From Rhynochetos jubatus (taxonomy: Eukaryota > Chordata > Aves > Eurypygiformes > Rhynochetidae), in the NCBI GenBank assembly GCA_027574665.1, contig CM050690.1, positions 37,229,165 to 37,293,164 on the forward strand: DNA of 64,000 nt, in the 5' to 3' direction. The position numbers were made by a program, and so were the translations under genes. Below the pieces are notes generated by a model. The model did no database searches. It saw only the letters and a program-made list of their open reading frames with translations, and had not been told where the DNA came from. This document shows positions 11,086 to 25,009 of the stretch, in pieces (within the stretch, counting starts at the first letter, position 1; every line of letters starts with the position of its first letter).

Positions 11086-14000
11086 GTTGCTATATTCACT
11101 TAAATTCACAGGAGTTTCATTTGTGACCTGCCATCAGACTCACTAAACTAAAAGTGTGTTTGCCCCACTGTGGAAAATGTATCCTACCCCAAATTGCCCT
11201 GGGGTTCTTGTATTTTCAGGAACATACCAGTCAAATTACCACCAATGTCAGCAGACGAGAATCCTTTTCCTTACACCCATGCTACATGCCTGTCATTCAG
11301 GTTGATGTTTCAAAGACACAAGTGTGTGCACTATGGCCTACGCACACAAGTTTGCACCCATTCACTCAGTGAATGATCAAATGCCTGTGTCAACTTAACC
11401 AAAAAAGGGAATTTATTAGTAACTGAGTGGCCAGCCCCTAACATGGTTTTTCATCTTCATGTGCCTACGCAACAGAGATAAATACAGCTTCTTCGTCGTG
11501 TAGTGAATACTAGTTTGGCAGGTTAACAGGTGTGGGACAAGTGATCAAGGAGTAGAAATCCTACTTATCAGAGGACATATTGAAGAAAAAGTTCATTTTT
11601 CACAAATTATGGGCTTTTTATTGCTGGTAATGCAGAGAAGATTAAAGTGAAGTCTATATTTCAGAAATGGGAAGACCAAATGATTTAAAACCCTTCTTAT
11701 AATGACCTGCCTGGGAGTGAAGAATCAATTTCTTTTACAGCAAGAATCTGTTAATACCAAGGACTGAGAAACAGGACAACGAGTAAAAGAAAGAATAGGT
11801 CAGGTTCTTTCTTCTGTCTATGATTTGATATGACTAATTACAGAGGCTGCTACCATTATGTCTACTATTTTTTAAGCAAGGCAATGATTAAAAAAGGGGA
11901 AAAAATCTTACACATTTAGAAAGTAGTATTAAAAGCAGCTTGGTTGCAATGTTTTGCAAACTGCCTTTTTATTAACAAACTATAGGTGGTATATTTCTTG
12001 GAGAAATGTAGTACGCTTAATTACACTGACATTCTTCTGTAATATTGAAAATTATCCCAAGCACAGTACCTTAAATCTCACTTACCTTAGGCAGTACAGG
12101 CCAAAACTGTCAGTGCCCACAGCTAGTTTATGTGACTCCTGTCTCAGCACTGGTGATGCTGCAGTCCCATTTTTGAAGTTGTGATACAGATCTTCACACT
12201 AAAGCACCTTGAGTGTGACAACTGTCTCATTCTTTTTTAAGGCATTACAGGAGACAGGGGCCAGATCCAATCATCACTGCAGCTTGCAGCACATTTTGCA
12301 AGCCAGACCTCTGCTATCCAACACTAAGATTCAACTCTTTAACCTCTACTGCCATATCTGAACCAACATGTTACTGCAGGTAGACACTGTCTTCATCTCT
12401 TGACACTAGTGGCTTCAGTGGGGGCCTTGCACCAGGAAGAACAAGATTGTGTTCATCCTGACAACTCAGCAGCCACCTACTCACAAGTAGGGCATGCTAG
12501 ATCTCTTCCCCCCAGACAAAAGGGTACATTGCATACTAGGAAAGCAGACTGCTAGATGTTATTCATTGCCTGATTCCCTAAACTGTATTTTCTTCAGATT
12601 TTTCATGATTTTCACACTGATCAAATTACACTGTCTCCAATAAAATTAATCAGTACTCTGTAACTGTTTCACATTACTCTGCATCATCCATTGTTTAATG
12701 AATTTATACCGGCTTGAAGTAGAAATCCAGTCTTATTAATAGAAGGTGACATCATAAGAAAATCTTAGGTCCACAGACTTCTACTAACACCACCAAAGAG
12801 GACATGTCTACGGCATATAAAACTGGCCTTCCAAACAACAACAATACAGAACCAAACAGGTTGTTTCCACAGCATTATGGGCCTAAGCAGAAAGCTAACA
12901 AAATGCTACTAACAGCATCTCAGTCAGTACTGATGACCTTTGTGCAAAATTCTGTAGGAAAATATTTTTTAAGACATGATTTTAGATTTAATTAATAAAT
13001 TTTACTGGAATTTTGTACTGCCTTATGAAGTTCCCTTCTTCTGCTTGCTGCAGGAGGCATAAGGCAGCACAACAACATCAAAAACTGTGTAAGGCAATGC
13101 AAATCTTCCTTAGGAAGGTCAAATGCCTGGTCTATCAGAAGGGTATATATGTCCTTGTGTTGAGTAAATAAAGCAGAATTGCAGTGGCTCTTTCCATTCA
13201 CAGTAAAGCTGCAGAAAAACCTTTACAGAGGCATGACACTCTGCAAGGTTCCTTTTAACTTTACCACACAATCACATCTCTTTTCTGAAACCCTAAAACA
13301 GCTGTTCAATCACAACACTGCAGCCAAACTGAACATTAAGGACATAAAAGAGGACATTCTTGGTAGGCAAAATTAATTCATGTCAGGCACACATTTCTAT
13401 TTATTTACTTTAGAGTCTGCATTTCTAAATGTTCTATAAAATTAAAATTATTAAAATAAATCCATAAAACATAAAATGCCGGTCATCAACATACCGTAAA
13501 TAATGTGCAAATATCTTGATAACTTAAAATTATGAAGCAAGGACAGCATTCATATGAAATAAATTAATCTTTTCAGGAATCCTGTTCCTCACAACATTCT
13601 GTTAGCACAGAAAACAACTTAATGTTTCAGGAAAGATATTTATTTCCTTCCAAGACTTGCAGACTGTGTTTTTCAGGAAGTTTTGTGGTAATAAAGGGAG
13701 GTAAACATCCAAGAAGACTGAAGACATAACACATAAACTCCCAAGAAGTTGGAGTTCAGCCATGTGCAACTACACAAAATTCAGTCTCCCAAGAAAAACA
13801 GACTATGGCAGTGACAGGTCAGATCCTAACCACATGGCAGTACCAAAATTTGATGCCATTTGATAGGCTTGTGTGAGCTTACTCCAATTTTATTCCATTA
13901 AATTATTCCAGAATAATTTTACTTCAATTTTACACCAGTACTTCAGTCTTCCACTCAGTCATACCTCTTTGTGATCATGAAGCGCTCCAGCACAAGTGGA

Positions 14001-14152
14001 AGGAGAAAATATTAAGACAGAAACAAGAAAAAGTTAACAGTTGCTTAGAATATGAATTATCTGTGGAAATAATGTACTTCGAGTGAAATAAATTACCAAA
14101 ATGTCACTGATATAATGCTTTCTCTAGACAGTAAGCCACACGGTGGCTGAGG
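11086..14152. other. Unique non-coding DNA, no gene seen
   Basis: AT-rich sequence with frames up to 80 codons and no domain. Around 13885-13940 short phrases of the type CAATTTTA recur near each other, a weak local repetition. Nothing else can be supported. Confidence 0.5.
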
Positions 14153-14189
14153 CTCTGTAATGGAGCTGCGGGCAAGCTCCATTACAGAG
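14153..14189. other. Perfect 15-bp-stem hairpin
   Basis: CTCTGTAATGGAGCT (14153-14167) is followed after a 7-base loop (GCGGGCA) by its exact reverse complement (14175-14189). The stem does not extend past position 14152 without mismatches. It is too short for a canonical pre-microRNA and lacks the CTRR tail expected of a Helitron 3' end. Function unknown. It could be the palindromic core of a decayed DNA transposon, a small RNA hairpin or a recent short inverted duplication. Confidence 0.9.
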
Positions 14190-15709
14190 ACACAAAGACA
14201 CACAAAATAGAAATTCTTTTAAAACACAATTTATTTTTTCCTTATGAATTTTCATGCTCCTCTGTGATCCATCACACGTAGATATTACACCCAAAACTTT
14301 AATGTCATTGAGGTTTTCACAGCCAGCCACAATGGAGCAGCAGGGGATGGGAACAGTCTTGAACTGTGTCAACCCACCTTAACTTTTTTTGATTTTGGTT
14401 TTCTTTTCTAGGAGCCTAAGACCCTCAACACTGAAAATCAGAAGACAGAAATTGACTTCAAGAAAGATTGATTATCTACACCTCTTGTGGATCTACACCT
14501 TTGTGGTTGTACAAAGCATACAATGTCCAGATGAAGAATTTCTCCATGAAGGAGAAGAATAGGTGATTAAACTGAATAATGAACTGCGAGGGCCTGCCTT
14601 CTTTTCCCATTTTGCTCTTAGTACACCTGACACCACTGAACAGCTACACAGCTCTGGGTGACATTTGATGCCAGAATGTTTCCCAGTCACAGCATATGAT
14701 ATCATATCTGTGTCTATTTAGCTGAGATACCAATAAATGCATAATTAATATATAAGTAACTTGTCATCTACTCCTTGAAGACAAGCCAGGACTACACTGA
14801 TGGCAAAGACTTGGGATAATGAAAGAGAAAAGAAATTTCTTGTACATGGCCTGATACTGGTTTTTCATGTTCTGTGGAGTCACTAAGTACTTTCTGGGCT
14901 GCCATATCACTTCACAAGCACTAGTTATACTAAAAAGTTCAAGAAAGAAAGGACACAAGCAATGAGAGACAAAAATAAGGGATAATTATGTAAGGAAATT
15001 TTAAAAATATAAAGAAGGGGCACACAAAAAAAAAACCACAACACCTACACACAACCAAAAATTAACAAACCACTGTGAAGATGAATGGAGAAAATAAAGA
15101 CCAATGCAAACAAAACTTTCAAAGTTGGGATGGTGGAAGAAAAAGAAAAAGATTCAGTAGAGCCAGGCTTACGTACTAAATGTTATAGCTTTGTCAACTC
15201 CACCGAGTGTAAAAAGCTCTCTATGTGTACATAGCACTTCAAAAGTCACAAAAGGAAATAGGGAGTGAATTCAATGTACTTGTTTTCTGGGATATTCTTT
15301 TAAAAGCAGATAAAGGTTGCTAACAGAGCTCTTTTCAGTGTTTCAAAATTAATAAGAAACACACTTCCTGACAATTTTGTTTTTAATTATGGTGTCTGTC
15401 TCACAACTTTTTAAATGCTTTCCTTAAAAAAGTTTTTACATTTTGTTGCTGAATGTTTTACAATTCTTCCTTCTGAAATTTCACCAAGGACTTGCAAACC
15501 AAGCCAAATCTCACTGATTTGATAGCTGCTTTTACGTGGCCCAGTGGAACACAATGTGTTAGCATAACTCTTTCTGGAAGGAGAGTTTATTAGCAAACAC
15601 TTCCGCCCCCACTTCTCCAGTAAGGTGATGTGATTAGCAGGAGCAGCAAGCAAGCTGTCGGCAGGTGGCTGGAGAGAGATGTAAGATGCCACTTGGCTTT
15701 CTTAGCCTG
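14190..15709. other. Unique non-coding DNA, no gene seen
   Basis: Short minus-strand frames (up to 93 codons at 15411-15692) show no domain. An A/C-rich stretch lies near 15026-15070. No repeat hallmark. Confidence 0.5.
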
Positions 15710-16200
15710 TGACCTCCACTCACATGACAGTGAAAAACAAACCACATCTTTGACACAATATAATTAGGAACCTTGCATTTCAGCAGGTCAGGGAGAGAGA
15801 CAAAAGAACAATACTTGTTTTGCAGCCCCAGTAATTAGTCCTGAAGGATTTCTCCAACTGCTACTGTTGGCAAGGAGAGCCTCGGAAAAGAGCCACCACT
15901 CTTCCTGTACACACCGACCGTGGAGCCTGCTTCCTGCTTGAAATTCAAATGAGCATAGCTCTGACCTTTACTGTCACATTTTTTATTTCATAGACAGTTT
16001 ACAAGGCCTCTCCACCATGCAGGTCATGTTTTAGTTTAAACAGAAATACTCTCGTAGGTGTTAGATGCTAGTTAATGATTACACTGAAATCATTCTAATT
16101 AGGCTCTGTTGTTACATGCTGCCCTTTGGGGGCTGCTGCTGTTGTCACATAAAGTATTTTGTAGAAAAATAATTGGCTTGAGATCTTCCTTATTCTATTT
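15710..16200. promoter_or_regulatory. Candidate conserved enhancer-like element
   Basis: Repeat-free sequence with several homeodomain-type TAATTA cores and a perfect inverted repeat AATGATT/AATCATT with a 7-base spacer (16074-16094) next to CTAATTAGG. Base composition is mixed and lacks simple repeats, unlike its surroundings. This appearance is typical of vertebrate non-coding enhancers, but conservation is not shown here, so the call is an inference. Confidence 0.3.
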
Positions 16201-19200
16201 TTTTTTCTTTTTACATTATTGATCGATTCTGTACTTGATCATCAGAAATACTGTGCATAACTTTTAGCAATGGCTCCTCGCCACCACCCCATGGTTCAAA
16301 AAACTGTGGGAAGACAGAAAGACTTAAGAGCAGCATGACGTTTCTGAAATGTATTAACTATGATCTGAGGAGGGAGATGGGTATTGTGTTCATTTCCTAA
16401 CACACTATCCTGCCACTTCTCTAAGAACTTGCTTCATGGGACAGCCAGGGACGGTTTGCAGGCGGGGGGGGTACTGCTATGCTTCATGCACTGGTGGGAA
16501 AACTGGGATTAGGGAAAGCAGGAGGGAATTTGAATGTACTGAAGAATTGAAAAATGGGATAGAGAACAGTAGAGCAAGCAGAGACAGAAGAAACGCAAAT
16601 GGGTAAAGGAGGTTTCACTTCAACCTTTTATATTTGGCAAGGGACATTAATGTGGTATGATGGAGTGCTAGAAGGGAATCGCAGCCGTTTCTTCTCTCCC
16701 ACATATGTCCTCTTCCAAAAGATGTCATGCAAATGCCACTTGTTTCTGCGTAGTGTACATTTTTAAAATGTGAAGTGTTTTTAGATGGGGGGGGGAGGGG
16801 GAAGAAATCCCAGAGCCTGAACTGCAGAAACTCAAATCATCATGTCACAAGAGTGACTTTCAAGCTTAAAGAAGCCCAAAATTAGTCAGATGGAAAAATT
16901 CAGATAAACTGTCTGAAGATGTTAGAGGCCCTTTGAATACAAGCAAAAAACTATTATTTCATTAACCGTTGTCTCCTCTCTCCTTATTTCTGAAATGGTC
17001 TTTTTTGTGATGGACAGCTGGGGTTATAAGCAAAATGTTGCTATTTCAGTCTGTTGAAATGCAGTTTTTCATCAACTAGCAATGATATCTCCTGCAAAAT
17101 TATCAGGACAAATTCTGCAGTATTTGTACAGTAGTAAATCCATAATCACCGTATTCATGGGAACTGATTTCCAATTTGCACTGTATGGTAGGATTGGCCC
17201 TTCACATGCAAGTATCATCTTGGATACTACTACTACCATGAATCTACAGCCATGGCAATGTATTACTAATACCTTTATCACTGCCTAAATGAAGCATCAA
17301 TAATTCAATTCCCATTTATAAAAACGGAAAATTATTCATGCCATCAGCCCTCACCATTAATAACAGAAGTAAACCTATCTCATTATCCAATTGCAATGTG
17401 TGCAAACAGAACTGCCCGTTGTTGACAATAAATATTTGATAAGTGAGGAAACAGGAAGGAGAAACCAAGGATGTATGGAGTGGCTGCTTTATAGTTACCA
17501 CAAGAATTGACCCAGATGGCAATGGTTTACCCTGCTTATAACTCAACTTATTTTCTTTTCATCTCAACAAGAAACTGATCCCAGCTGGGCTGGATGTCAA
17601 CCATGGATGTAAACCATCTGTTCTCTTCCTGTCTTTGTTTATGGTATTAAGTCAAGCTAAATACCCAAGTTCCTATCAATTTCTGTAATTCCCATGTTGT
17701 TGCTTTTTAAATTAGCAACCACATGATAACTGTAGGGATCAATTAACAATATACAAATAACAAAATATTTACTTGCTAAGGATACTTGAGCATGCTGTGA
17801 TTTAACCCATGTTCAGGAAAATCTGTTGCTGATTTCAGTGTAGACTCAGCTTTATGTTTACCGGCAAAATCTAATCAATCTATTCCTACACAGTAGATTT
17901 TGGCTGGACTTCGTATATTTTATGTATCAAGTGTAAGACTTAGCAAGAAATTAGGAGCCAGCTGTTGGAATCAGCAACGAATACTGGAATCAGATGTCCA
18001 TGATCCAAGAGCCAGCTTCTCTCCCACTTGAAAGATGTTTTAAGTTCAACCATTTCCACCTGAACATTCATCACCAGTTCACTCAGAAGATGATGGATCC
18101 TAGTAACATATCACAACTTGTTACTGAACTAAAGTCACCTGGATGCTGATTCAGGTTATACTCTGATAAGATAGCAGCCAGCATAATTCTCCAGCAAAGG
18201 AGTCAACTCTTTTACACGGGGCAATAGCAAATATCCAGTGAGATGAAAGGGCATTGTTCACATGGCTGAACTGCAACATAGCCAAAGTGAAGCTAGGCTC
18301 ACTGCTGGGGTATGAAACCACCCTTTGACTCCAAAAGCCTCAGAAATGGCCCAAGTACATGGTGACAAAAGCATCCAAATCTGTAAAAGCATCGGGAAGT
18401 CCAAAAGATGAGCCTGCGTTGGTTCACTTCCCAGATATAAAGGGTTCTTTGCTAAAGCAAGAGGACAAGAAAAAGGTGTCACTGGTAAAAGGGTTAAGAA
18501 AACAGAAAAAGGATTTCTAGTATTCATTCTGTAGCCAATAAAGTGATGCTGTTTCCAAAGGAACAGTGCAAGTTCAGTGTCTGACTGCACCACATGAAGC
18601 CTAGATAACTCTTATGGAAGAGGTCAGCCTGACCCATGAAACTGTAGTCTGCCCTGTGAAAATAGCCAGGAGCCTTTGTAATAACAGAGATTACATGTGT
18701 GTGTACTGTCCACCAAGCACATGCTCTGGATGGTGTTACTGTGCTGATAAAATTGTTTACTGAAAGAACAAACCAAACATTTTTAAACATTTAAACCTAA
18801 TTCATTTATGAAATATTCATGTCTAAAAAAATTCCATTATAAACTAGTAAATAAAAGAAAAACAAATAATTGAATGCAAATAAAACAGCAAATGATAAAG
18901 ACAAAGTAAAAAAGCACAAGTTCCAGGTTGTCTCTACAGAATTGCACATCGGTGAGGGTAAAAAATATACACAGACCACCACACCTATAACATTACACCC
19001 TCCAGCACAAAAAGAAAAGCAGCCCAAAAGCACTAATGCTTCTTGACCACTGCCCAACCACACAGCCTGAGTGAACAGTACATGTAGATCTTGTAGGAGG
19101 CAGTGTTAGGTGAAAACACTTCTGGGAGAAATCAGCAAGTCCTGGGGCTGATTTGCTCGATTATGGTTGACACAAACATTTTGGTTGCACAATACTGCTG

Positions 19201-22200
19201 CCAGCATGTCCCAGTTTGCTCCAGTGTGGCTATTCTTTGATGGTCACAGACTAATATGGAAGAAATAGATGCATTTTAAGTTCCTTTTCCTCACCTGTTA
19301 CCCACAGCTCCTGGACCCTTTTTCTTCAGCTAATGGGTAGGGGTAACTCCTTTCAAGTTCGTCTTAAAAATTTAGTGATATGAGTAAGAGCATGGGGTCC
19401 CCTCAGACCACTTCTGAGAAACAGTGAATGACACACAGGGTGAAGGAGGGCAAAGGATGAAAAGGATACATTACATGGGAACTAGAAGGTAAAATATTTT
19501 ATTTCAAGAATAAATGTAATAATCATATTTCTATAACATTTATGTTAACTTCATTGGCTCAAATATTTTTAGGAGCAATAGGAATAGAGACTGGACTGCT
19601 CAACGGAAATTAGGAGATAATTGCATGAGCTGAGATTAAAGGATGAGTGAACCACCCTGTCAAATTCATACAGTACCTAGCATTTGATATTTAATACAAA
19701 TATTGACATTGCTGGTTCTGTTCTAAATAGACTGAATAAGTCAGATGACAGAAAATGGACTGAAGTATGATGCAGGTTACATTCATTATAAAAAAGTGCA
19801 AAATACTGGAAACAAAAAATGAGACCAAGAACATCAAAGGAGTAGTCAAAACATTAGAAAGAAAAGAAAATTAGGCAAGTTTTACTAGCCTTCTGTCTGA
19901 TGCATTAACATGAGTAGCTAGAAAACAGTGGTGTCTTTTTACGCTTTGCAAACACCACAGTGCTCCACATCTATCCCTTCAAAATGCAGCATTGCTGGAT
20001 GGGGCCAGACCTTTCCAGATTAACAGCAGAAGGTGTTGGAGGTATTGGCTATGTATCAAATGACAATCTGGTTATTACTGAATCTGTGGAGGGATATGGG
20101 GTTGGAGGACTATGTTCAAAATTAGCATTTTAGAATATTTGGCCCTATTCAGGGAAATATCCTTTTATGTCTTTGACAAGATTGTTCACTAGAATATCTT
20201 TTTTCATGTTTGTTTCCCCACAATAAACACAGACTATGTTAACTTGTTAAAAAATTTTCTATAAAATCTCTGATGTTTTCCAGCACTTTTCAACTCAAGA
20301 AATATATCATCATACAATTTTTAATTTTGTTTAAATATAAAATCTCGAAAGGAAGTTAAATCCCCAAATGAAAACCAAAAAAAATCAGTATTTCTTATTC
20401 TCTCTCTTTTTTCCCTCTTCTTTCTGTTCTGTCATTTATTTTCAGCCTTTGCCAAATGTAGATTATTGCTAATCTCTTCGGTTAGCACCAATTTCTTTCT
20501 GCTCAAACCTGTCCTACTCACCAGCTCCATGTACATCTCTCCTTCTTCCCACTCCTGACAAAGACAAGCACTGACTTAGACATCCCTGGCAAGTTGCTAA
20601 TGCTGTGGATTAGTGTGTTCTGCCTTGAGTGAAATCAGGTTCTTTGCCCTTTGGGGATAGCACAGGCATCAGGTTTAATTTCATTTTCTGATATTTTAGC
20701 AGTCATGTCGGGACTCCTGCAGACAACTGAGAATGAAACGCCTTTTTGACAACAGTCTTCAGCACATCCCAGGAAAGGACATGTATATGATTTTATATGA
20801 GAGAGAGGAAGTCTGAGGCTATCAAACACCTAGACGGTATGACTAAATCAAACATCAAAGTGACGGATCTCAAATATAACAGGATATGTACTTGCTACAC
20901 TTCAGAGTGTTTCCTTTTATTATTTTCTATTTTGGCCATATTCTAAAGGACAATTTAATTCAGTGCATTTGTCCAGAATTTAAATTGGTATTCTTTTATC
21001 TTTCTAAAATGAGAATTTATAGTAAAGCTAAAGGAAATTAATTATATCACCTCAAGAACAACAACACCAAAAAAACAAAGAGGAAAAAATAAAATCTTTC
21101 AACTTAGGGGTCTATCCCCATGTCAGTTGGTTTTGTAAGTCCACCTACACATCTCAAATATTTGATGCAGTATAAACAAAAGAACTGACTATGCTTCATT
21201 TCAAAACTAGTCAGATTAATGTTCTTTCTTTTTTTCCTTTCATCAGAAAATGAGCTGCACTTCAGGCTGTGAACAGACTGGGAAAGCAGGGAGATGATGT
21301 AAAAAAGGTCTGAGCTGCTGAAGCAAAAAAAGTTACACCTTTTACAGAAATATTTTTTTCACAAATGGGTGAACAGTTTTTATTTTATCGCGTCTCTGAT
21401 AAGGACTCAGGTTTTGCTGAATGGATAATAATATGCCAAAATATTTAGAGTAACCAGTGAGAACTCTTCCTTTGCAAATTGATTGAGATTCTCAGGTCAA
21501 TTTTTTCTATTTCAGAAAATCTCTGCACCTTTTTCACTGAAACACATATTCACACAGTGAGTTTAATCCCATAAATCCAGGAATTTCCTCCCCAGTCACA
21601 ACACACTATTAAAACTAACTAATAAAAAGCAGGTGTAAGATCATTACTCATAATGAGTGTGTTCAACACTTGCTACCCACTAGCACGTGATGAAAACATG
21701 CAAAACAGACTACGACACAAAATCATACAAAAGCAGCAGTCCTAAGCAGATCCTGGATTTACACTGAACGAACCGTTGACTTTAACAGATTGATTTAATA
21801 GGTTTCCAAGCCAAGTGTACTGAAGTCAGAGGCAAAGTGTTTGATGACCTCAGCAAACTTTGGATGAGACTCAGTAGAAATAAGGCTAGGGAGTCCAGTC
21901 TGCAAAATAGAACGCTTTTGGAGATGTGCACTGAGGACTGAGGGTAAAGACTGTATAACCGACATTCTTGGATTTTAAGGGAAAAAAATATATATATAAA
22001 AAGTCAAGGAGACAGATGCCAAACAAGACACCTATACAATCAAACAGTGCATATGAATAATCCTGTCAGGACATTTCTGCGGGAAACTCAACCTGGAAGA
22101 AAGTCTCATGGAACTTAACAGCTACCTATGAGTAAAATGACAGAAGTAAAAACTAAAGGTTCAGCTGGAAAAGAGACTTCTGTGCTGTGAATCATAACCT

Positions 22201-22568
22201 TTCCTACGAATGCCAACACTAGAAAATAATAATTAAAAAATATGCATATGTAAATGAAAAAAAAGAAACACACATTTGCTAAGCCAAGTTCTCTTTTCCA
22301 TTTCAAAGCTTCCACAGTGGTTTGGTGATGTGACAACTGAAGCCAGCATGAGGGTGAACTGGGTTAGCTACTGATGCCCCACACCCATGAAATGTAGAGG
22401 CCTGGTTCCCTGTTAAAATTTTCATTTCTTGGAGCGATGGGCTGCACAGGTTGGACTGCGAGAGGTCCTGGATTTGGAGGGTCAGATTTGCTGCGATATG
22501 TATTTCCCCGCTGACAGTGATGGGGGAGAGCTGTGATGAGGTGCTGGAGTGTCCCCTGGCACAAAAAT
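16201..22568. other. Long unique non-coding stretch
   Basis: No gene or recognisable transposon. G-rich runs occur at about 16463-16470 and 16787-16800. The largest frame (18258-18593 minus, 111 codons) has no domain and overlaps another frame. A short TA-repeat lies near 21990. Short phrases such as those near 17830 may be relics of the amniote palindromic repeat but are too degraded to call. Confidence 0.5.
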
Positions 22569-22627
22569 TTGATGCCCAATTAGGTTTAGAAATAGTGACA
22601 AAGAGTTGATGCCCAATTAGGTTTAGA
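22569..22627. repeat. 22-bp direct repeat, period 37
   Basis: TTGATGCCCAATTAGGTTTA plus GA appears at 22569-22590 and again, unchanged, at 22606-22627. The 15-base spacer is not repeated. The unit contains an AATTAG homeodomain-like core, so the duplication doubles a possible binding site. Confidence 0.9.
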
Positions 22628-22900
22628 TAAAGCTCTTCTCTGTAAACCTCAATTACCTGTGATGCCTTATGACATTCAGCGTTTACAAAGTATAATTACA
22701 CAATAGTGTCTGACATTTAACGTCTATGGATAATTTAAAAGACTTCTACTTCAAAAGGGCTGTTCATGAGCAACAGTAATCACTTCAATTAGCTTGGCAC
22801 CATTACAATGTAACAAGACCATTTGACTGCCTATTAGAACCAGCCAAGCTCTTCAAGTGTGTTAATTTAGCAGTCATTGCTAATTTCTGGGCTTTGCTGC
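22628..22900. promoter_or_regulatory. Candidate enhancer-like element
   Basis: Repeat-free sequence with multiple AATTA/TAATTT cores and an octamer-like ATTTGCAT near 22900, directly following the 22-bp direct repeat. Called on appearance only; no conservation data. Confidence 0.25.
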
Positions 22901-25009
22901 ATTTGCATAGGAAAACATAGCCCTGTTAGCCAGAAAGGGAGTTTCACTCCTGCAGCAACTTCCTATTCTTATCGAGGTTTTCATGGTACTGTTGTTTTCA
23001 TCCAGAAACATATTTCAAACAGTGAACTAATGAGAGAAAGAGGTTTTTGTTTCATCACGGAAGTTTCTCAGAATCTATGTCCAAAATATCAATATAGCTT
23101 TCAAACTTTTTTTAAGCTGCTCAAGACAAAACACATCCCTAGGGTTACCAAAAAAAAAAAAGGCAAAATCCATCCCTACCGTGTTTCTTTTTATGCAGTA
23201 CTAAAGAATTTCTCCTGGGGGACTATCAGATATCTTCAGGTTTTCCCCAGAGCTCACCACGTCCTCTGTAAAAATTACTGGCATAGCAAGGTCCTCATCA
23301 TGCATTATGGGAACCAGGAATAGAAACAGTATTACATCACAACAGATGCTTCTTTCTTTTCAACCACTTCATATATTGTAGGATATTTTGCAAAAGCAGG
23401 AAACCTCTGTAAAGTGGAAGAGTTCTCCAGGGACCAGTCATATCAGCTTAGTATTTCCCTTTAAACTACTGGGACTAATTAGAGGACAAAAGTGGAAAGA
23501 AAAGTCAGGGTTATTTGTGCCTCTGCCTGCAAATAGGTAACTAAGATGACTATTGGCAGCCAGTATGAACTAAAGGTTCAAATCCTATAAACCAATAGTT
23601 CCCACCAACACCCCACCCCCACCAAACACACACACACCACCACCACAAAAAAAGAAAAAAACCACCCAAGATCAGGGCTAGCCCTCGTCATGAACAGTCC
23701 CAACACAAATGCTGAAATGCACATGAACATAAATTCAACAACCCGTTCATTACTTGAAAGACTTCAACAATGGGTGGTCAGCATGTGCAACTCAAATGTG
23801 TCTTGTCTGTGGCTGAAAGGAAACTTCAGAGTGTCACCACTGTCTTCAGTTAGAGTGATGCTAGGTTTTTTAAACACTACTGGGGCATCATTTGAGTAAG
23901 GTATTATACATGTAGCCTTTATTTATAAAGCTTAGTATTTCCACAAAACAGGTGGTGAATAAAGTGAAATGTGGTAAAGCAAACTCCTACAAGAAGGAAG
24001 TTTCTGAAAAAAGGATAGGCAAAGAGAGAAGCATCCCAGCTCATCTAAGACTAGTGGAATTTTACGAGCTCTACTTGGTGGCAGCAGTAGTACAAAACAT
24101 ATTTACACCACCTAAATACATCTGAAATCTGCTCTGGTGGAAAGCAGCAGGGAATTATAGTGGACACCAGGTTGAACATGAACCAAAAATGTGCTCTTAC
24201 CAAAAAATAAAACAAAACTCCTAGAGACTGTATTAGGAGTTTGGCCATAAAATGGAGAAAAATTATTATAGTCTCTCTTTGGCATTGCTAAGGTTGCACC
24301 AGCAACATTGTGTTCCATTTTGGCACCATTTGCTCTGTATTTTAAATCAGTAACTGGATTTTTAAAAACATGCTCTCAAACATAAACACTGTAATTACCT
24401 AAACCTTTCAGGTGTGTATCCCTGGACTGGAATGCTTACAAAAACCCTAATTTTTTCCATAAGACTTCTTGAACTTCCTGATTCAAGCTCATGTATATCA
24501 TGACAAAGTTTTCTTTATCTTCTTAATAGGAGCTACAAAGATTGCCAAACATATGTATGAAAGTAATTCAGTTTCCACAGGCTTATGTGATGAAAGGTTA
24601 GCTCTAACTGCTTTCATGCATCAGTAGGCATTCCTTATAGGGAATCACACTACTAATGTGCTAAATGCTTGATGACTTGAAGACTGAAGGACTGAAAGGT
24701 ATGTTATATGGTTTCTTTTTAAAAGTGAGACGAGGTCACAATTCTGACCATGTGTTAATGGGAACAAGCAATTTCTCTATATGATATCACTCCTTAAAAT
24801 TACCCTGGAGTGGCCAGATGGAGAATTCAGGAGGATTTGATAGAAAAAAAAGTTTCATATAACATTTTCCCTTCATATTAATTTACCTGTTCAACTAGAG
24901 TAAAATTGAGTTGGGTGTGTTTGTAAGATTCAAGAAGCCAAAATTAATTTGTCTCAATTTCAAAGATAACACAAAACCTTAACTAAGTTTCCAAATGCAT
25001 TATAGGTAT
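22901..25009. other. Non-coding DNA, simple repeat at 23601-23667
   Basis: The longest frame of the window (22877-23323 plus, 148 codons) lies at the start. It runs through an A12 tract (23150-23161), has no domain and has no splice context, so I do not call it a gene. 23601-23667 is low-complexity CCA/CA-rich sequence. No transposon is seen before 25010. Confidence 0.55.

Noticed and set aside
14153-14189. Helitron 3' terminus or canonical microRNA precursor for the hairpin
   Set aside because: No CTRR tail, and the stem is too short for a canonical precursor; kept only as an unexplained hairpin.
22877-23323. Longest open frame (148 codons, plus strand)
   Set aside because: No domain, passes through an A12 run giving a lysine string, no splice signals or promoter; length is within chance for 64 kb on six frames.
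23560-23600. GGTTCAAATCC, a tRNA B-box-like sequence
   Set aside because: No matching A box, anticodon arm or acceptor stem could be built around it.
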